Below are positions 36,455-46,157 of a DNA stretch of 64,000 nucleotides, piece by piece. Made by a program: the position numbers and the translations under genes. Below the pieces are notes generated by a model, which had not been told where the DNA came from, ran no database searches, and saw only the letters and a program-made list of their open reading frames with translations. How positions within the stretch are numbered: position 1 is the first letter of the stretch; each line of letters begins with the position of its first letter. Origin of the DNA: Burkholderiales bacterium (GTDB taxonomy: Bacteria; Pseudomonadota; Gammaproteobacteria; Burkholderiales; Casimicrobiaceae); NCBI GenBank assembly GCA_025354165.1, contig JANXNI010000069.1, positions 56,432 to 120,431 of the forward strand. The letters are read 5' to 3'.

Positions 36455-37089
36455 AGATGGACACTCAAATGAACACTTCAAACGCGTTGGCTGGATCGAC
36501 GGCTTCGACGGCCGCTGCTGCGTCTGATGCGACCCGCGAGCAAATCTCGCGCTGGCTCGACGGCGACATTGCGTCGCACGAAATCGATCTTGCGATGAAG
36601 GTTTTGTCGCAGGAACAAGGCCGCTATTGCTGGGCCGAGATGCACTTCGTTGGCGACTGTATTCGCGGACTGGAAAATACCCCCGTGGGTTGTGCGGATC
36701 GCATTCGCACGGCTCTCGCTGCCGAGCCTGCGATCCTTGCTCCGGCGGGCAAGCGGCTGCGCGAAGAAAAAGCGATCAAGGAACGAAGCTTGTTTAGTGC
36801 GATGACGACGATGAGTCGAGGTGGCCGTGCGTGGGCGACTGCCGCTGCGGTCGCTGCGGTGGGTTTTGTCGGTACCGTCGTCTACAAAGATCAGGTTACC
36901 GCCCCGGTGGCGCAAGTGGCGAGCACGCCTGCTGTTGGCGATGCGACTGTGGCGTCCAACACGCCGTCGGTCAAGCCCAACGCCGAATTCAACGCCTATC
37001 TGCGAGCACATCAGGAGAGCGCGGACATATCGAGCCTGTCGCCGATGCGTCAATACATGCGCCCCGCCGTTATCGTTCAGGCGCAATAA
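36448..37089 (+). CDS. rseA: Sigma-E factor negative regulatory protein (RseA-like)
   Basis: REQISRWLDGDIASHEIDLAMKVLSQEQGRYCWAEMHFVGDCIRG plus TM; overlaps the rpoE stop. Confidence 0.82.
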   Translation: MVKMDTQMNTSNALAGSTASTAAAASDATREQISRWLDGDIASHEIDLAMKVLSQEQGRYCWAEMHFVGDCIRGLENTPVGCADRIRTALAAEPAILAPAGKRLREEKAIKERSLFSAMTTMSRGGRAWATAAAVAAVGFVGTVVYKDQVTAPVAQVASTPAVGDATVASNTPSVKPNAEFNAYLRAHQESADISSLSPMRQYMRPAVIVQAQ

Positions 37090-37140
37090 GCGCCACGATT
37101 TTCCTTTGATCACAACAAGCGAAGTAGAAAGAGATATCTC

Positions 37141-38241
37141 GTGGCATTGACGTATGCGGTAAACAGGCTCTCGGAAGCGGGACAGCGCAGCCTGCGGGCG
37201 TTACGAACAGCACGCCGCTGGAAGCGATTGCCGATCCTTGCGGCGGCGCTTACCAGCGCGCCGGTGGCTCCAGTGGTGCTTGCGCAATGGCCTGGCTCGG
37301 TTAGCGGTAACACCCCTAATTCGGCTGCCACCTCGCAGGCGGTGCCGAGTGTCGGCCAGATTCTGCAGCAGGCTGCGAATGCTGCCGCTTCACTCAACTA
37401 CAGCGGTACCATCACTTACAAACGCCGTGGTGCGGAGGAAACCTCCCGCATCGTTCATTTGTTCGAAAACGGCGTAGAAATGGAGCGTGTGACTACGCTC
37501 GACGGCCCGCCGTTTGAGGTGATTCGCGTTAATGATGAGCTGACCTGTTACATCCCCGAAGCGCGTTTGATGCGCATTGAACCGCGAACTGGACGTCAGG
37601 GCTTTCCATCTTTGCTGCCGCGACAAATGACGACATTGGCTCAGCATTTCACCGTGAAACGCCTGGAAGTAGAGCGTGTGGCTGGACTAGACGCCCAAGT
37701 CTGGGAATTTTCGCCAAACGACGAATTTCGTTTTTGGCACAAGCTTTGGACGGAGCTCAAAACCGGGCTCTGGCTGCGTGGTCGTGTGCTTGACGAAAAT
37801 CGCAATGTGATCGAAGAAATCACCTTTAGCGACATCAAAATTGGCGGCAAGATTGATCGCGAACAAGTCAAGTCAACGCTCGCTGGCAGTATTGCAAACT
37901 GGCGCGTTGACCGCAGATTGCCGGTCAGTGCAATGAAAACGGATACAGGCTGGTTCGCCCGAGGATTGCCGGCCGGGTTCGTGAAAATCAGCGAGAACTT
38001 TATGCGTGCTTTGCCCGGTCGTACCGAGCCTATTTCGCAGTTGGTCTATTCCGATGGTTTGACATCGGTGTCGGTGTACGCCGCGCCGCTGCCGTCAGGG
38101 GAGACACCCGCGCTCGGTGCCACAGTACAGGGTAATCATCAGGTGTTTTCTCGTCAGGCCAATGATCAGTTGGTGACGGCCTTCGGCGATGCCCGTCCGG
38201 CAGCTGTTAAGGCGATTGCCAGTTCGTTGATTCGCAAGTAA
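37141..38241 (+). CDS. rseB: Sigma-E factor regulatory protein RseB/MucB
   Basis: AASLNYSGTITYKRRGAEETSRIVHLFENGVEMERVTTLDGPPFEVIRVNDELTCYIPEARLMRIE. Confidence 0.88.
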   Translation: MALTYAVNRLSEAGQRSLRALRTARRWKRLPILAAALTSAPVAPVVLAQWPGSVSGNTPNSAATSQAVPSVGQILQQAANAAASLNYSGTITYKRRGAEETSRIVHLFENGVEMERVTTLDGPPFEVIRVNDELTCYIPEARLMRIEPRTGRQGFPSLLPRQMTTLAQHFTVKRLEVERVAGLDAQVWEFSPNDEFRFWHKLWTELKTGLWLRGRVLDENRNVIEEITFSDIKIGGKIDREQVKSTLAGSIANWRVDRRLPVSAMKTDTGWFARGLPAGFVKISENFMRALPGRTEPISQLVYSDGLTSVSVYAAPLPSGETPALGATVQGNHQVFSRQANDQLVTAFGDARPAAVKAIASSLIRK

Positions 38242-38311
38242 GTTCGTAGATAGTTTTTTGCAGGTCAGTATTTTGTCTATTAAACACGTTAAGTTTTCAG
38301 GAGAAAAAACC

Positions 38312-39877
38312 GTGAAAAAATCACTCATTGCCTCTCTGCTCGCGGTCGGCGCTCTAGGCGTCACAGTGGCCGCATTCACCACGCCACACGTGCCCGCGTT
38401 GGCGCAAGCACAGGCTCAAGCACAACCGGCTGCATCCGTTTCACCGCAAGGCCTTCCGGATTTCGTGACGCTGTACGAAAACAACAGCCCGTCGGTGGTG
38501 TCCATTGCCGTTAGCTCCACGATCGGCAAGAAATCCGCGAAATCCGGAGCCGATGGCGCGACTCCCGACAAAGAGGACATGGAAGAATTCTTCCGTCGCT
38601 ACTTTGGTCAGGGTGGCCAGGGAGGCCAAGGCGGTCAAGGCGGACGTGCGCCCCGTGAACTTCGGCGTCAAGGTGGCGGCTCCGGCTTCATCATCTCTAA
38701 AGATGGGTTAATCATTACCAACAGCCATGTGGTCGAGGACGCTGACGAAGTGCTCGTCAAGCTGACCGACAAACGCGAGTTCAAGGCTAAAGTGATCGGC
38801 TCCGACAAGCGCTCGGACGTTGCCGTCATCAAGATTGATGCGAAAGATCTTCCCGCTGTGAAGATTGGCAATCCGGATCGTCTGCGTATCGGTGAATGGG
38901 TCGCTGCCATTGGCCAACCTTTAGGCTTCGAAAGCACACTAACGACCGGTGTAGTGAGCGCCAAATCGCGTGCCAGTCGCGGCGCGGACTCCACGGGCGA
39001 TCTGGTGCCGTTTATTCAGCACGATGCGGCCGTGAATCCGGGTAATTCCGGCGGGCCGCTGTTCAACACGCGCGGCGAAGTGGTCGCGATCAACTCGATG
39101 ATCGCCACAGTTAGCGGCGGCTTTCAGGGCATCTCATTTGCGATCCCAATCGATCTTGCGATGGATGTGGTGGGCCAACTGCGTGCGGGCGGCTCGGTTA
39201 AACGCGGCATGCTGGGTGTCAACATCGGCGCGGTTAGCCGCGATCTTGCGGATGCTTTCGGCTTGCCGAAAGCACAAGGTGCGCTGGTCTCGGGCGTAAA
39301 CAAAGGCAGCGCAGCCGAAAAGGCGGGCGTCAAGGAAGGCGATGTAGTTCTCAAGTTCAACGACCGCGTAGTCGATGATTCACGCGATTTGCCACGTTAC
39401 GTCACATCCGCACGTCCAGGAACGCCCTCAAAAATGCAAGTTTGGCGTGACGGCAAGACGGTCGACCTTACTGTGACGCTGGACGAGTACAAAGAGCCTA
39501 CGCAATTGGCGTCGCTCGATAAAGCGACGCCGAAGGCCGCGGTCGTTGATACGCCGGACACTAAAGAGGATCGCCTTGGCTTGTCGTTCCGTGCCCCTAA
39601 CGAAAAAGAGCGCGGCGCTGCCAAGCTTGCTTCAGGCGGTGCCGTCGTGTCAGATGTGTCGGAGAAATCATCGGTGCGTGCCTTGACAGAGGGCGACATC
39701 ATCGTCGGCGTCACACGCAAAGGTAAATCGACTGCAGTCACCGGCCCGTCGCAATTGGCCGAATTGATCAAAGGCTCGGAGAAGGGCTCCACGCTGGCTT
39801 TCCGCGTCAAACGCGCAATAGATCGGGCGGGCGCTGAATACAACGAGTTCTTTGCGCCAGAGAAACTGCCGGAATAA
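38312..39877 (+). CDS. Do-family periplasmic serine endopeptidase (DegQ/MucD)
   Basis: GTG start after CAGGAG; GSGFIISKDGLIITNSHVV, GNSGGPLFNTRGEVVAINSM, two PDZ domains. ORF opens at 38258. Confidence 0.92.
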   Translation: MKKSLIASLLAVGALGVTVAAFTTPHVPALAQAQAQAQPAASVSPQGLPDFVTLYENNSPSVVSIAVSSTIGKKSAKSGADGATPDKEDMEEFFRRYFGQGGQGGQGGQGGRAPRELRRQGGGSGFIISKDGLIITNSHVVEDADEVLVKLTDKREFKAKVIGSDKRSDVAVIKIDAKDLPAVKIGNPDRLRIGEWVAAIGQPLGFESTLTTGVVSAKSRASRGADSTGDLVPFIQHDAAVNPGNSGGPLFNTRGEVVAINSMIATVSGGFQGISFAIPIDLAMDVVGQLRAGGSVKRGMLGVNIGAVSRDLADAFGLPKAQGALVSGVNKGSAAEKAGVKEGDVVLKFNDRVVDDSRDLPRYVTSARPGTPSKMQVWRDGKTVDLTVTLDEYKEPTQLASLDKATPKAAVVDTPDTKEDRLGLSFRAPNEKERGAAKLASGGAVVSDVSEKSSVRALTEGDIIVGVTRKGKSTAVTGPSQLAELIKGSEKGSTLAFRVKRAIDRAGAEYNEFFAPEKLPE

Positions 39878-39912
39878 GCCTTACTGAATTACGCAAAGCC
39901 GCTAAAATCAGC

Positions 39913-39978
39913 GGTTAGCCACGAAAAGGCCACGGGAAAAGCGACCAGCGCTAACCCGGTGGCCTTTTCCATTTTTCA
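39913..39978 (+). terminator. Intrinsic terminator or attenuator-like structure between degQ/mucD and lepA
   Basis: GAAAAGGCCAC (39923-39933) pairs with GTGGCCTTTTC (39959-39969), followed by a T-rich run; competing GGTTAGC/GCTAACC arms at 39913-39919 and 39950-39956. Confidence 0.55.
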
Positions 39979-39980
39979 GC

Positions 39981-41774
39981 ATGCAGAACATACGTAACTT
40001 TTCCATCATCGCGCACATCGACCACGGCAAATCTACGCTGGCGGATCGGTTCATCCATCGTTGTGGAGGGTTATCGGACCGCGAAATGAGCGAGCAAGTG
40101 CTCGACTCGATGGATCTGGAAAAAGAGCGCGGCATCACGATCAAGGCGCAGACCGCAGCGCTGACGTACACGGCCAAAGATGGCATCGTTTATAACCTGA
40201 ATCTGATCGACACACCAGGTCACGTCGACTTCTCGTACGAAGTTTCACGCTCGCTGTCCGCGTGCGAAGGCGCGCTGCTCGTCGTCGATGCCTCGCAGGG
40301 CGTTGAGGCGCAAACGGTCGCGAACTGCTATACCGCGATTGAGCTGGGTGTTGAAGTGGTGCCAGTGCTCAACAAGATCGACTTGCCGAGTGCTGATCCC
40401 GAACGCGTCAAAGACGAGATCATGGACGTCGTCGGTGTCGACGCGTCCGATGCTGTGCTGTGTTCCGCGAAAACTGGCATTGGTATTGACGATATTCTCG
40501 AAAAGATAATTGCCAAAGTGCCAGCACCGACCGGAGATGTTGACGCGCCGCTGAAAGCGCTGATCATCGATAGCTGGTTTGACAATTATGTAGGCGTTGT
40601 CATGCTGGTTCGCGTGTTTGACGGGACGTTGAAGCCCAAAGAAAAAATCAATTTCATGGCGACTGGACGCAACCACTTGTGTGAACAAGTCGGTGTGTTC
40701 GCGCCTCGGTCCACGCAGCGTGATTCTTTGTCCGCTGGGCAAGTGGGCTTTGTCATCGCGGGCATTAAGGAGCTTGACTCCGCCAAGGTGGGCGACACCA
40801 TCACTCACGCGCAAAAGCCAGCCGCAGAGGCCTTACCAGGCTTCAAGGAAGTCAAACCGCAGGTGTTTGCCGGCCTCTATCCGGTTGAGTCGAACCAGTA
40901 CGAATCGTTGCGTGATGCACTGGTCAAATTGAAGCTCAATGACTCGTCGCTGCACTATGAGCCTGAAGTGTCACAGGCGCTCGGCTTCGGTTTCCGTTGC
41001 GGATTTCTGGGTCTGTTGCACATGGACGTGGTGCAGGAGCGGCTGGAGCGCGAATACGATCAGGATCTGATTACTACGGCACCGACCGTGGTCTATCAAA
41101 TCGTGCAACGCGATGGCACGATTCTAAACATTGAGAACCCGGCGAAGCTGCCGGATTTGTCGCGCGTTGAAGAGATTCGCGAGCCGATTATCACCGCCAC
41201 CATCCTGATGCCGCAAGAGTATGTCGGCGCGGTCATGGTGTTGTGTAACGAGAAGCGCGGTACGCAGGTCAACATGCAGTATCTCGGTCGGCAAGTGATG
41301 CTGACCTACGACATGCCGATGGCTGAAGTCGTGATGGACTTTTTCGACAAATTGAAGAGCGTGTCGCGTGGTTACGCCTCGCTCGATTACGAATTCAAGG
41401 AGTTTCGCGCGGCGGACGTCGTCAAGCTCGACATTCTGATTAACGGCGATAAGGTCGACGCGCTGTCGTCGATGGTGCACCGAGCACAAAGTGCTTATCG
41501 CGGTCGTCAGGTTGCCGCCAAGATGCGCGAACTGATTCCCCGGCAAATGTATGACGTGGCGATTCAGGCGGCCATCGGTGCCAACATCATTGCGCGTGAG
41601 AGCCTCAAAGCAATGCGTAAAGACGTGCTCGCCAAATGCTACGGAGGCGACATTTCCCGCAAGCGAAAACTGCTCGACAAACAAAAAGAAGGCAAGAAAC
41701 GGATGAAATCGGTAGGCTCGGTTGAGATTCCGCAGGAAGCGTTTTTGGCAATTTTGCAAACGGGAGACAAGTAG
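39981..41774 (+). CDS. lepA: Elongation factor 4
   Basis: [31 protein letters not shown]...[15 protein letters not shown]; full LepA. Confidence 0.97.
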   Translation: MQNIRNFSIIAHIDHGKSTLADRFIHRCGGLSDREMSEQVLDSMDLEKERGITIKAQTAALTYTAKDGIVYNLNLIDTPGHVDFSYEVSRSLSACEGALLVVDASQGVEAQTVANCYTAIELGVEVVPVLNKIDLPSADPERVKDEIMDVVGVDASDAVLCSAKTGIGIDDILEKIIAKVPAPTGDVDAPLKALIIDSWFDNYVGVVMLVRVFDGTLKPKEKINFMATGRNHLCEQVGVFAPRSTQRDSLSAGQVGFVIAGIKELDSAKVGDTITHAQKPAAEALPGFKEVKPQVFAGLYPVESNQYESLRDALVKLKLNDSSLHYEPEVSQALGFGFRCGFLGLLHMDVVQERLEREYDQDLITTAPTVVYQIVQRDGTILNIENPAKLPDLSRVEEIREPIITATILMPQEYVGAVMVLCNEKRGTQVNMQYLGRQVMLTYDMPMAEVVMDFFDKLKSVSRGYASLDYEFKEFRAADVVKLDILINGDKVDALSSMVHRAQSAYRGRQVAAKMRELIPRQMYDVAIQAAIGANIIARESLKAMRKDVLAKCYGGDISRKRKLLDKQKEGKKRMKSVGSVEIPQEAFLAILQTGDK

Positions 41775-41967
41775 TTCGCGCTCGCTGAATGCAATCCGCA
41801 CCGCATAGCGCCGTTTTGTCGCCTGATGCTGTAACAATCTTCAGCCAGTATTACCGTTGCGGTGTTGCCCTGAACCTGGCGGAGGATCGGGCAACAAGCG
41901 ACGTAGCGTCTACGACTATCGTTGGACGATCACGCGATTCTTCGCAAAGCTCGAAAATGACATATTG

Positions 41968-42858
41968 ATGAAATACATTCCCTCTCTTGCCCTCGCTGTT
42001 CTCGTGATCACTGCCCTGCGTGGCGTATTCACGGGCTCACCCGTTAACTTTCCCTTGTTGCTGCTGCTTGCGGTTGTGGTCTGCGGCATCGCTTGGGCGA
42101 TCGACAAATTTTTTCTGGCCAAGAAACGTGCGGCGGGCGAAATCCTGCATTGGGGCATTGAAGTCCCAGCGTCGATCTTCACAGTGTTGCTGGTTGTGTT
42201 TCTGCTGCGCTCGTTTCTGGCAGAACCGTTCCGCATACCGTCGAGTTCGATGCGTCCTGGCTTGGTGACGGGTGACTTCATCCTCGTCAATAAATTCTCG
42301 TACGGCATTCGACTGCCCGTACTGGACCAAAAAGTGATTGACGTGAGCAGCCCACAGCGGGGTGATGTTGCGGTATTCAAGGCCCCGCACGAACCGGAGA
42401 AGGACTACATCAAGCGGATCATCGGTTTACCTGGTGACACGATTGTCTACAAGGACAAAAAGCTCACGCTCAATGGAGAGCCGGTGCCACAAGTGGAAGA
42501 CGGCACCTACAGTTACATGGAGTTTGGCCAGTTCCTGACGACGCTCAAATTCAAGGAAAAATTGGGTGACCGCGAATATCTGATCGCGCAGTTTCCACAA
42601 TTCCCGTCATTTATCGCGAACCAGAAATATCCGGGCACGCCAGTGCCGACGTGCACCGACGACGGCAATGTAGTGACCTGCAAAGTGCCGCCCGGACATT
42701 ACTTTGCGATGGGCGATAACCGCGACAACAGCCTTGACGGGCGCTATTGGGGCTTCGTTCCCGACACTCATTTGCGTGGAAAAGCGTTCTTTATCTGGTT
42801 TAACTGGGAAGATGTGTCGTCGTTTGCTTTCAAGCGCGTATTTCGCGGCATACAATAA
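41968..42858 (+). CDS. lepB: Signal peptidase I
   Basis: FLAEPFRIPSSSMRPGLVTGDFILVNKFSYGIRLP...GDVAVFKAPHEPEKDYIKRIIGLPGD...MGDNRDNSLDGRYWGFV. Confidence 0.95.
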   Translation: MKYIPSLALAVLVITALRGVFTGSPVNFPLLLLLAVVVCGIAWAIDKFFLAKKRAAGEILHWGIEVPASIFTVLLVVFLLRSFLAEPFRIPSSSMRPGLVTGDFILVNKFSYGIRLPVLDQKVIDVSSPQRGDVAVFKAPHEPEKDYIKRIIGLPGDTIVYKDKKLTLNGEPVPQVEDGTYSYMEFGQFLTTLKFKEKLGDREYLIAQFPQFPSFIANQKYPGTPVPTCTDDGNVVTCKVPPGHYFAMGDNRDNSLDGRYWGFVPDTHLRGKAFFIWFNWEDVSSFAFKRVFRGIQ

Positions 42859-42887
42859 AAGTTGGCCAACCCTCTTCGCGACGCGAC

Positions 42888-43244
42888 ATGAAATATCAAC
42901 GTGGTCTCAGCCTTGTCGGATTCATTCTTCTTGCGGCGATCGTCGGGTTCGTCATGTTTACCTCGTTTCGATGCGTGCCGGCGTGGACTGAGTATTTTTC
43001 ATTGAAAAAAGTGCTGCAAGCCACCGCTAACGAATTCAGCGTCGATGCACAAAGCCCGGCAATTCGTGCATCTTTTGATCGGCGCGCCTACATTGACGAT
43101 CTTCCTGTCAAGGGGGGGGATGTCGACATTAGTAAAGATAACGGGAAAATTGGTTTATCTGTTGCGTATCAGCGCAAAGTTCCGGTGGCCGGCAATATGA
43201 GTCTTCTGTTTGACTTTTCTGCAGCTGCAACGGGAACACGTTAG
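42888..43244 (+). CDS. DUF4845 small membrane protein
   Basis: QRGLSLVGFILLAAIVGFVMFTSFRCVPAWTEYFSLKKVLQATANE; standard position between lepB and rnc. Confidence 0.85.
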   Translation: MKYQRGLSLVGFILLAAIVGFVMFTSFRCVPAWTEYFSLKKVLQATANEFSVDAQSPAIRASFDRRAYIDDLPVKGGDVDISKDNGKIGLSVAYQRKVPVAGNMSLLFDFSAAATGTR

Positions 43245-43271
43245 TGGCGCGTACCTCGGCACCGGATTAAC

Positions 43272-43937
43272 TTGAGCCTGGAAGCAGCCCTCGGCTACAC
43301 CTTTCGCGAGCCACGCCTTTTGCGCGAGGCTTTGACGCATCGCAGTTTTGGTACACCTCACAACGAGCGTCTCGAATTCATTGGCGACGGCGTGCTCAAT
43401 TGCGCGATCGCGCTCGCGCTCTACAACAAATTTCCCGAGCTTCCCGAAGGCCAGCTTTCACGTATGCGGGCAAATCTAGTCAGCCAGCCTGCGCTCCATT
43501 CTTTAGCGCAACGCCTCGATATTTCACATCATCTGCGCATCGGGGAGGGCGAAGAAAAGAGCGGTGGACGCGAGCGACCGTCCATGTTGGCCGATGCCCT
43601 TGAAGCGATTTTCGGGGCTATTCTGCTCGACTCAGGGTTTGATTCGGCTGACGCGACGATCAATAAACTTTATCTCAATCGCTTATCTCAAGTGAACCCG
43701 CGTGAAGGCGGCAAAGACGCCAAAACACGGTTGCAGGAATTCATGCAGTCCAAGCACTTTCCCTTGCCGACGTATACGGTTGACCGGGTTGATGGCGAGG
43801 CGCATGCTCAGGTATTCACCGTGCGTTGCAGCGTCCCTCAGGTAGACCAGGAGGCGGTAGGCAAAGGCTCTTCGCGCCGCGCGGCGGAGCAGCAGGCTGC
43901 CAACGCGGTGCTTAACAAATTGGGCGTGACCGCATGA
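43272..43937 (+). CDS. rnc: Ribonuclease III
   Basis: HRSFGTPHNERLEFIGDGVLNCAIA...MLADALEAIFGAILLDSG; C-terminal dsRBD. TTG start. Confidence 0.94.
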   Translation: MSLEAALGYTFREPRLLREALTHRSFGTPHNERLEFIGDGVLNCAIALALYNKFPELPEGQLSRMRANLVSQPALHSLAQRLDISHHLRIGEGEEKSGGRERPSMLADALEAIFGAILLDSGFDSADATINKLYLNRLSQVNPREGGKDAKTRLQEFMQSKHFPLPTYTVDRVDGEAHAQVFTVRCSVPQVDQEAVGKGSSRRAAEQQAANAVLNKLGVTA

Positions 43938-44827
43938 GTAACAAGTCAGAATTTCGCTGCGGCCAAATCGCCGTCGTCGGCAAGCCGAATGTCGGCAAGT
44001 CCACGTTGCTCAATCGCCTGGTGGGCGAAAAAGTGTCGATTACTTCGCGCAAAGCGCAGACCACGCGCCTCCCGTTGCGCGGCATCTTGACTACCGATGC
44101 CGCACAGTTTGTGTTCGTCGACACACCGGGCTTTCAGACCAAGCACGGTGGCGAGATGAACAAACGTCTGAACGGCAGTGTTCGCCGCACTTTGACTGAA
44201 GTCGACGTGGTCCTCTGGCTCTGGGACGCCACGCATTTGTCGGCGGCTGATCGCGCCGTGCTTGACCTGATTCCAGACGCCGTGCCGATTATCGCTGTGC
44301 CGAACAAGGTGGATTTGATCAAAGACCGAACCGAGTTGATCGCGGCCGTCACCGAGCTTTCAGCTGTCCGCACGTTCGCCTCGGTGGTGCCAGTTGCCGC
44401 CAGTAAAGGCACGCAAACCAGCCAACTGCTCGCCGAAATCGAAAAGCTATTGCCTGTGGCCGAGCCGATGTACGACGCGGACGACTTGACTGACAAGCCC
44501 GAACGCTACATGGCCGCCGAAATCATCCGTGAAAAAATCTTCCGCCTGACCGGCGACGAGCTGCCGTATCGTGCGGCCGTGATGATCGACAAGTTTGAGC
44601 AGGAAGGTAATCTGCGCCGCATTTTCGCCGCGATTCTGGTCGATAAAGATTCGCAGAAACCCATCATCATCGGCGCTGGCGGCGAGTTGCTAAAACGCAT
44701 CGGCACCGAAGCTCGCATGGATATGCAAAAGCTCTTTAACGGCCCGGTTTATCTGGAGCTGTTCGTCAAGGTAAAGAGCGGCTGGGCGGAGAACGCGATT
44801 GTGTTGCGCGATTTGGATATTACCTAA
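43934..44827 (+). CDS. era: GTPase Era
   Basis: GKPNVGKSTLLNRLVGEKVSITSRKAQTTR, DTPGFQ, NKVD, KH domain. Confidence 0.96.
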   Translation: MSNKSEFRCGQIAVVGKPNVGKSTLLNRLVGEKVSITSRKAQTTRLPLRGILTTDAAQFVFVDTPGFQTKHGGEMNKRLNGSVRRTLTEVDVVLWLWDATHLSAADRAVLDLIPDAVPIIAVPNKVDLIKDRTELIAAVTELSAVRTFASVVPVAASKGTQTSQLLAEIEKLLPVAEPMYDADDLTDKPERYMAAEIIREKIFRLTGDELPYRAAVMIDKFEQEGNLRRIFAAILVDKDSQKPIIIGAGGELLKRIGTEARMDMQKLFNGPVYLELFVKVKSGWAENAIVLRDLDIT

Positions 44828-44838
44828 CGACCCTTCGC

Positions 44839-44904
44839 TGTAGGAGCGGCTCTACCGCGATTCGTTCCTGTCCGGCGTTTGTCGCGGTAAAACTGCTCCC
44901 ACAA
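44839..44904. repeat. REP-like palindrome (GGAGCGGC family), copy 1
   Basis: GTAGGAGCGGCTCTACCGCGA ... TCGCGGTAAAACTGCTCCCACA. Confidence 0.6.
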
Positions 44905-44930
44905 ACTGAAAAAGCAGCCATAGCCAAATC

Positions 44931-45731
44931 GTGGCCGTCCAAGCCAAAAAATCCTCCCCTCAACGCGCCTTTGTACTGCACAGCTATGCGTACAAAGAGT
45001 CGAGCCTGATCGTTGATCTCTTTACGGTCGACAACGGGCGTATGGCGGCGGTGGCCAAGGGCGCAAAGCGTCCTGCCTCAAACATTCGCGGTGCGCTACT
45101 TTCGTTGCAGCCGGTCGAGGTCGTATTCAGTGGGCGCGGCGAAGTGAAAACGCTCACTCAAGCGCAGTGGCTGCCAGGACAGCCATGGCTCACCGGACAA
45201 GCGCTGATGTGCGGCATGTATTTGAACGAGCTCCTCATCAAACTCTTGCCGCGCGAAGACCCGCATCCGGAACTCTTCGAGAGCTACGCCGCGACGTTGC
45301 TGACACTTGCTGAAAGCAATGAACACAGCGCGATTCTTCGTGAATTTGAGACGAGTCTGCTCGCAGAAATGGGCTACGGCTTGCAGCTTGTGTGCGACGT
45401 GAGAACTGACAAGCCGCTGGCCGCTGAAACGCTTTATCGCTATGACCCGCTTGCTGGCCCCAGCGAAACCGGCAATGGATTCGGGCCGGTGGTGCACGGG
45501 GAAGCGCTGTTGGCGCTTGGTCGCGGACGCTTCGAAAACTCCGCCGTCGCCGCCGAAGCGCGCGACTTCGTGCGCACCATCATCAACTTCCATCTTGAGC
45601 AGCGCAAGGTGAAAACGTCGGGCGTGATGCATGATTTGCGGATGCTGGCCGAGCGGCTCGATGTGAAGCCAGTTAAGCCGACGCGTAAGGCTGCTGCCCC
45701 GGTGCTGGAAAAAGCGCTAGACAAAACATGA
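44931..45731 (+). CDS. recO: DNA repair protein RecO
   Basis: QRAFVLHSYAYKESSLIVDLFTVDNGRMAAVAKGAKRPASNIRGALLSLQPVEVVFSGRGEVKTLTQAQW; GTG start. Confidence 0.93.
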   Translation: MAVQAKKSSPQRAFVLHSYAYKESSLIVDLFTVDNGRMAAVAKGAKRPASNIRGALLSLQPVEVVFSGRGEVKTLTQAQWLPGQPWLTGQALMCGMYLNELLIKLLPREDPHPELFESYAATLLTLAESNEHSAILREFETSLLAEMGYGLQLVCDVRTDKPLAAETLYRYDPLAGPSETGNGFGPVVHGEALLALGRGRFENSAVAAEARDFVRTIINFHLEQRKVKTSGVMHDLRMLAERLDVKPVKPTRKAAAPVLEKALDKT

Positions 45732-46105
45732 TCATTGGAATCGGCACCGACATCGTCTCCATCGCGCGCATTAGCGCGACTTACGAGCGTCAGGGCGCGG
45801 CGTTCGCGAAGCAGTTGTTGAGCGAATCCGAGCTTGCCGAGTTCGAGGCCGTCAAAGTGCCTGGCCCCTGGCTCGCAAAGCGTTGGGTCGCCAAGGAAGC
45901 GTTCGGCAAAGCCGCAGGAACGGGCATACTCGTGCCCCTGACGCTCTCCGGCATCGGTGTCGGGCATAACGCGCTAGGAAGACCTTTTTTCGAACTCGCG
46001 CCCGCTGTGCAGGCTCACCTGAAAACGATGGGCGTGACGCAGACGCATCTGAGCATTTCCGACGAACGTGAACATGCAATCGCCTTTGTGGTGTTTGAAA
46101 AATGA
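45728..46105 (+). CDS. acpS: Holo-[acyl-carrier-protein] synthase
   Basis: MIIGIGTDIVSIARISATYERQG...LAKRWVAKEAFGKAAGTG; ATGA overlap with recO. Confidence 0.94.
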   Translation: MIIGIGTDIVSIARISATYERQGAAFAKQLLSESELAEFEAVKVPGPWLAKRWVAKEAFGKAAGTGILVPLTLSGIGVGHNALGRPFFELAPAVQAHLKTMGVTQTHLSISDEREHAIAFVVFEK

Positions 46106-46157
46106 GTTTGAAAACCGAGCATGAAAACTAGCAAATTCACAGACAAGGAGGCCATGC

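Noticed and set aside
38606-38645. Short GGNCAGGG-type tandem repeat encoding GQGGQGGQGGQGG in the DegQ/MucD protein
   Set aside because: Gly/Gln-rich loops are common in Do-family LA loops; in-frame and unremarkable.
43111-43120. G8 homopolymer inside the DUF4845 gene, possible phase-variable tract
   Set aside because: Frame is intact and the protein matches the family on both sides; one 8-mer is not enough to claim phase variation.
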